Shown: one piece after another, positions 62,466 through 64,000 of the stretch
Numbering within the stretch: position 1 is the first letter of the stretch
How the letters are laid out: each line of letters begins with the position of its first letter
DNA from: Massilia sp. erpn
Lineage (GTDB): Bacteria > Pseudomonadota > Gammaproteobacteria > Burkholderiales > Burkholderiaceae_D
DNA length: 64,000 nt
Assembly (NCBI RefSeq): GCF_024400215.1
Contig: NZ_CP053748.1
Location: forward strand, 992,001 to 1,056,000
Reading direction: 5' to 3'
Notes under the pieces: generated by a model
Seen by the model: the letters and a program-made list of their open reading frames with translations, nothing else
Database searches by the model: none
Told to the model about the DNA's origin: nothing
Position numbers and translations under genes: made by a program

Positions 62466-64000
62466 TCAGCCCTGCTTCTTGCTCTTGGCGCCAGGCTTGC
62501 CAGCAGATGGCTTGCCGGCGGCCGGCTTTTTAGGCGGCGTGTGTTTTTCCGACTGCGGCGGCATCTTGTCGGCGAGGCTGATGCGCAGCTGCTGGCCGCC
62601 CACCCACACCTTGCCCAGATGCTTGAACAGATCGGGCGGCATGCCGTCCGGCATTTCCAGCACCGAGTGGTCGTCGAAGATTTCGATGCGGCCGATGAAT
62701 TTGGCTTCCAGGCCCGCCTCGTTGGCGATGGCGCCCACCAGATTGGAGGCCGTCGCCGCGTGCTGGCTGCCCACTTCCACGCGGTAAGCGCGCATCGGGA
62801 TATTCAGCTTGCCCGGCTTTTCCTTTTTCTTCTTGGCTGGCGCCTCGTCGAACATCGGCTCCTCGTCATCCTCGCGCGGCGTGGCGGCTGGCGCCGGCTT
62901 GGCCTTCTTCGGCGCGGGCGCTGCAGCGGCGGCAGGTTTGGCTGCAACGGCAGGCGCTTCGCCATCGCGGCTGATGCTCAGCGCCTGGCCCGCCACACGG
63001 ATGCCCGCCAGCGTCTCCAGGGTCTCGGTGTTCAAATCCTCGGGCATATCGAGCACGGTGAAATCGTCGAAGATTTCGATGCGGCCAATGTATTTGGAAT
63101 CGATGCCGCCTTCGTTGGCGATGGCGCCCACGATATTGCCCGGCTTGACGCCGTGGCGGTAGCCCACTTCAATACGGTAGGTCAGCATGCCCGGATCGGG
63201 TGCGCGCGGCGTGCGCTCCTTCTTGGCGAAGCGTTCGCCACGGTCGGGACGCTCGCCGCGATCAGGACGTTCACCGCGCTCGGGACGGTCGCCCTGCTCG
63301 CGCTGTGGACGGCCATCGTCGTGCCAGCCGGTTTCGCGTTTCTTGTCCAGCATCAGAGGCTTGTTCCCGCGCGCCATCTTGGCCAGGGCCGCCGCGATTT
63401 CCAGCGCCGGCACATTGTGCTCGCTCTCGTAGGATTCGATCAGCGACTGGAACTCGTCCAGGCCGCCCTGCGCCAGCACCTCGCTGATCTCGTCCTTGAA
63501 GCGGGCGATGCGCACATCGTTGACCGCCTGCAGTGTCGGCAGTTCCATCATGCCGATCGGCTGGCGCGTGGCGCGCTCAATGGATTTCAGCAGATTGCGC
63601 TCGCGCGGCGTGATGAACAGGATCGCTTCGCCGCTGCGGCCGGCGCGGCCGGTACGGCCGATACGGTGGGTATAGCTTTCCGCGTCATACGGCACATCGT
63701 AGTTGATCACGTGGCTGATGCGCTCCACGTCCAGGCCGCGCGCCGCCACGTCGGTCGCCACCAGGATGTCGATCTTGCCATCCTTGAGCTGGCCGATGGT
63801 GCGCTCGCGCGAAGCCTGCTGCATGTCGCCGTTGATGGCGGCGGCCGAGAAGCCGCGCGCCAGCAGGCGTTCGGCCAGTTCCTCGGTGCCCAGTTTGGTG
63901 CGCGAGAAAATGATCATGCCGTCGAACGGCTCGGCTTCCAGGATGCGGGTCAGCGCGTCCAGCTTGTGCATGCCGCTCACCAGCCAGTAGCGCTGGCGGA
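62466..64000 (-). CDS. deaD: DeaD/CsdA-type DEAD-box RNA helicase (5' part outside window)
   Basis: About 511 C-terminal codons are present; the N-terminal RecA domain is beyond the right edge. The second RecA domain is complete: IIFSRTKLGTEELAE, DILVATDVAARGLDV, HRIGRTGRAGRSG. A linker with RGERPD-type repeats follows. Two DbpA/CsdA RNA-binding domains then occur in tandem (TYRIEVGYRHGVKPGNIVGA and AYRVEVGSQHAATASNLVGA); most DeaD proteins have one. The tail is Lys/Pro/Ala-rich. DeaD assists ribosome assembly and mRNA unwinding, often in the cold. Confidence 0.93.
   Translation of the reverse strand, partial: RQRYWLVSGMHKLDALTRILEAEPFDGMIIFSRTKLGTEELAERLLARGFSAAAINGDMQQASRERTIGQLKDGKIDILVATDVAARGLDVERISHVINYDVPYDAESYTHRIGRTGRAGRSGEAILFITPRERNLLKSIERATRQPIGMMELPTLQAVNDVRIARFKDEISEVLAQGGLDEFQSLIESYESEHNVPALEIAAALAKMARGNKPLMLDKKRETGWHDDGRPQREQGDRPERGERPDRGERPDRGERFAKKERTPRAPDPGMLTYRIEVGYRHGVKPGNIVGAIANEGGIDSKYIGRIEIFDDFTVLDMPEDLNTETLETLAGIRVAGQALSISRDGEAPAVAAKPAAAAAPAPKKAKPAPAATPREDDEEPMFDEAPAKKKKEKPGKLNIPMRAYRVEVGSQHAATASNLVGAIANEAGLEAKFIGRIEIFDDHSVLEMPDGMPPDLFKHLGKVWVGGQQLRISLADKMPPQSEKHTPPKKPAAGKPSAGKPGAKSKKQG

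Noticed and set aside
63220..63300. Short tandem DNA repeat in the helicase gene as a separate element
   Set aside because: It encodes the RGERPD-type linker repeats of the helicase and keeps the reading frame.
5742..64000. Long open frames antisense to GC-rich genes (for example opposite the aminopeptidase, FAD protein and phosphatases)
   Set aside because: They mirror real genes, have low-complexity His/Gln/Arg-rich translations and no family motifs; they follow from the high GC content.
1..64000. CRISPR array or rRNA operon
   Set aside because: No regularly spaced identical repeats with unique spacers and no rRNA-like sequence were seen.

Overview
The window is about 64 kb of GC-rich DNA with short intergenic gaps, coded on both strands. 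It most resembles a chromosomal segment of a beta-proteobacterium of the family Oxalobacteraceae (Massilia, Duganella or Janthinobacterium-like). This rests on codon and base composition, a PEP-CTERM protein, a DUF4214 protein, several LysR regulators, DUF1275, DUF2167 and DUF2058 proteins, and the style of the tRNA-Phe. The placement is inference; no 16S rRNA or marker gene is present.

Layout. 1-6.7 kb: LysE exporter (cut by the window edge), LysR regulators, an AmpC-like serine hydrolase, rnk, a DUF4214 protein, an orphan ParA and a lipoprotein. A 52-bp copy of the 3' half of tRNA-Phe lies at 1524-1575. 6.8-11.4 kb: an alcohol-oxidation operon of GMC oxidoreductase, aldehyde dehydrogenase, minimal catalase and an ABM-fold membrane protein. 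11.4-15.1 kb: two tandem alkaline phosphatases and a secreted protein, behind a perfect palindrome that reads as two back-to-back Pho boxes. 15.1-24.8 kb: mostly core or metabolic genes (GntP permease, tRNA-hydroxylation protease TrhP, enol-lactonase/LysR pair, PEP-CTERM protein, SGNH hydrolase, DUF1275).

25.0-29.0 kb: tRNA-Phe followed by an AT-rich island. It carries a DUF900-type alpha/beta hydrolase and, convergent to it, a 585-residue protein. That protein is built like DnaG primase (CHC2 zinc finger, RNA-polymerase-like region, Toprim) but has lost most of the catalytic Toprim acidic residues, and a phospholipase-D/HKD nuclease domain replaces the helicase-binding end. A broken TumE-type toxin gene follows. 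This is the best candidate for an undescribed system, possibly defence-related; that role is inference.

29-36.6 kb: small regulators and stress or detoxification proteins (YidB, KfrA-like, DUF2058, GNAT, NTF2-like, TetR/CPBP pair, erythromycin-esterase-like protein, DUF411). The region has helically phased direct repeats at 34.7 kb and a tandem palindromic repeat at 36.5 kb. 37-44.8 kb: a peroxide-related run (Tat-exported alpha/beta hydrolase, catalase, YcaC-type hydrolase), then XapX, a large amidohydrolase, DoxX and DUF1275, with a NarL-type regulator on the other strand. 45-49 kb: DUF2167 protein, chemoreceptor, HxlR regulator and solute-binding protein.

49-56 kb: a compact accessory cluster of GT-C-type membrane protein, FAD/NAD(P)-binding protein, APS kinase, arginase-family protein, sulfotransferase and methyltransferase. 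Together these suggest a sulfated small molecule or surface product. 56-64 kb: DUF885 peptidase-like protein, M1 aminopeptidase, MazG-like pyrophosphohydrolase, esterase, and a DeaD-type RNA helicase with two RNA-binding domains that runs off the right edge. A large inverted repeat of 10-bp-phased TGTCTGA units lies beside the helicase.
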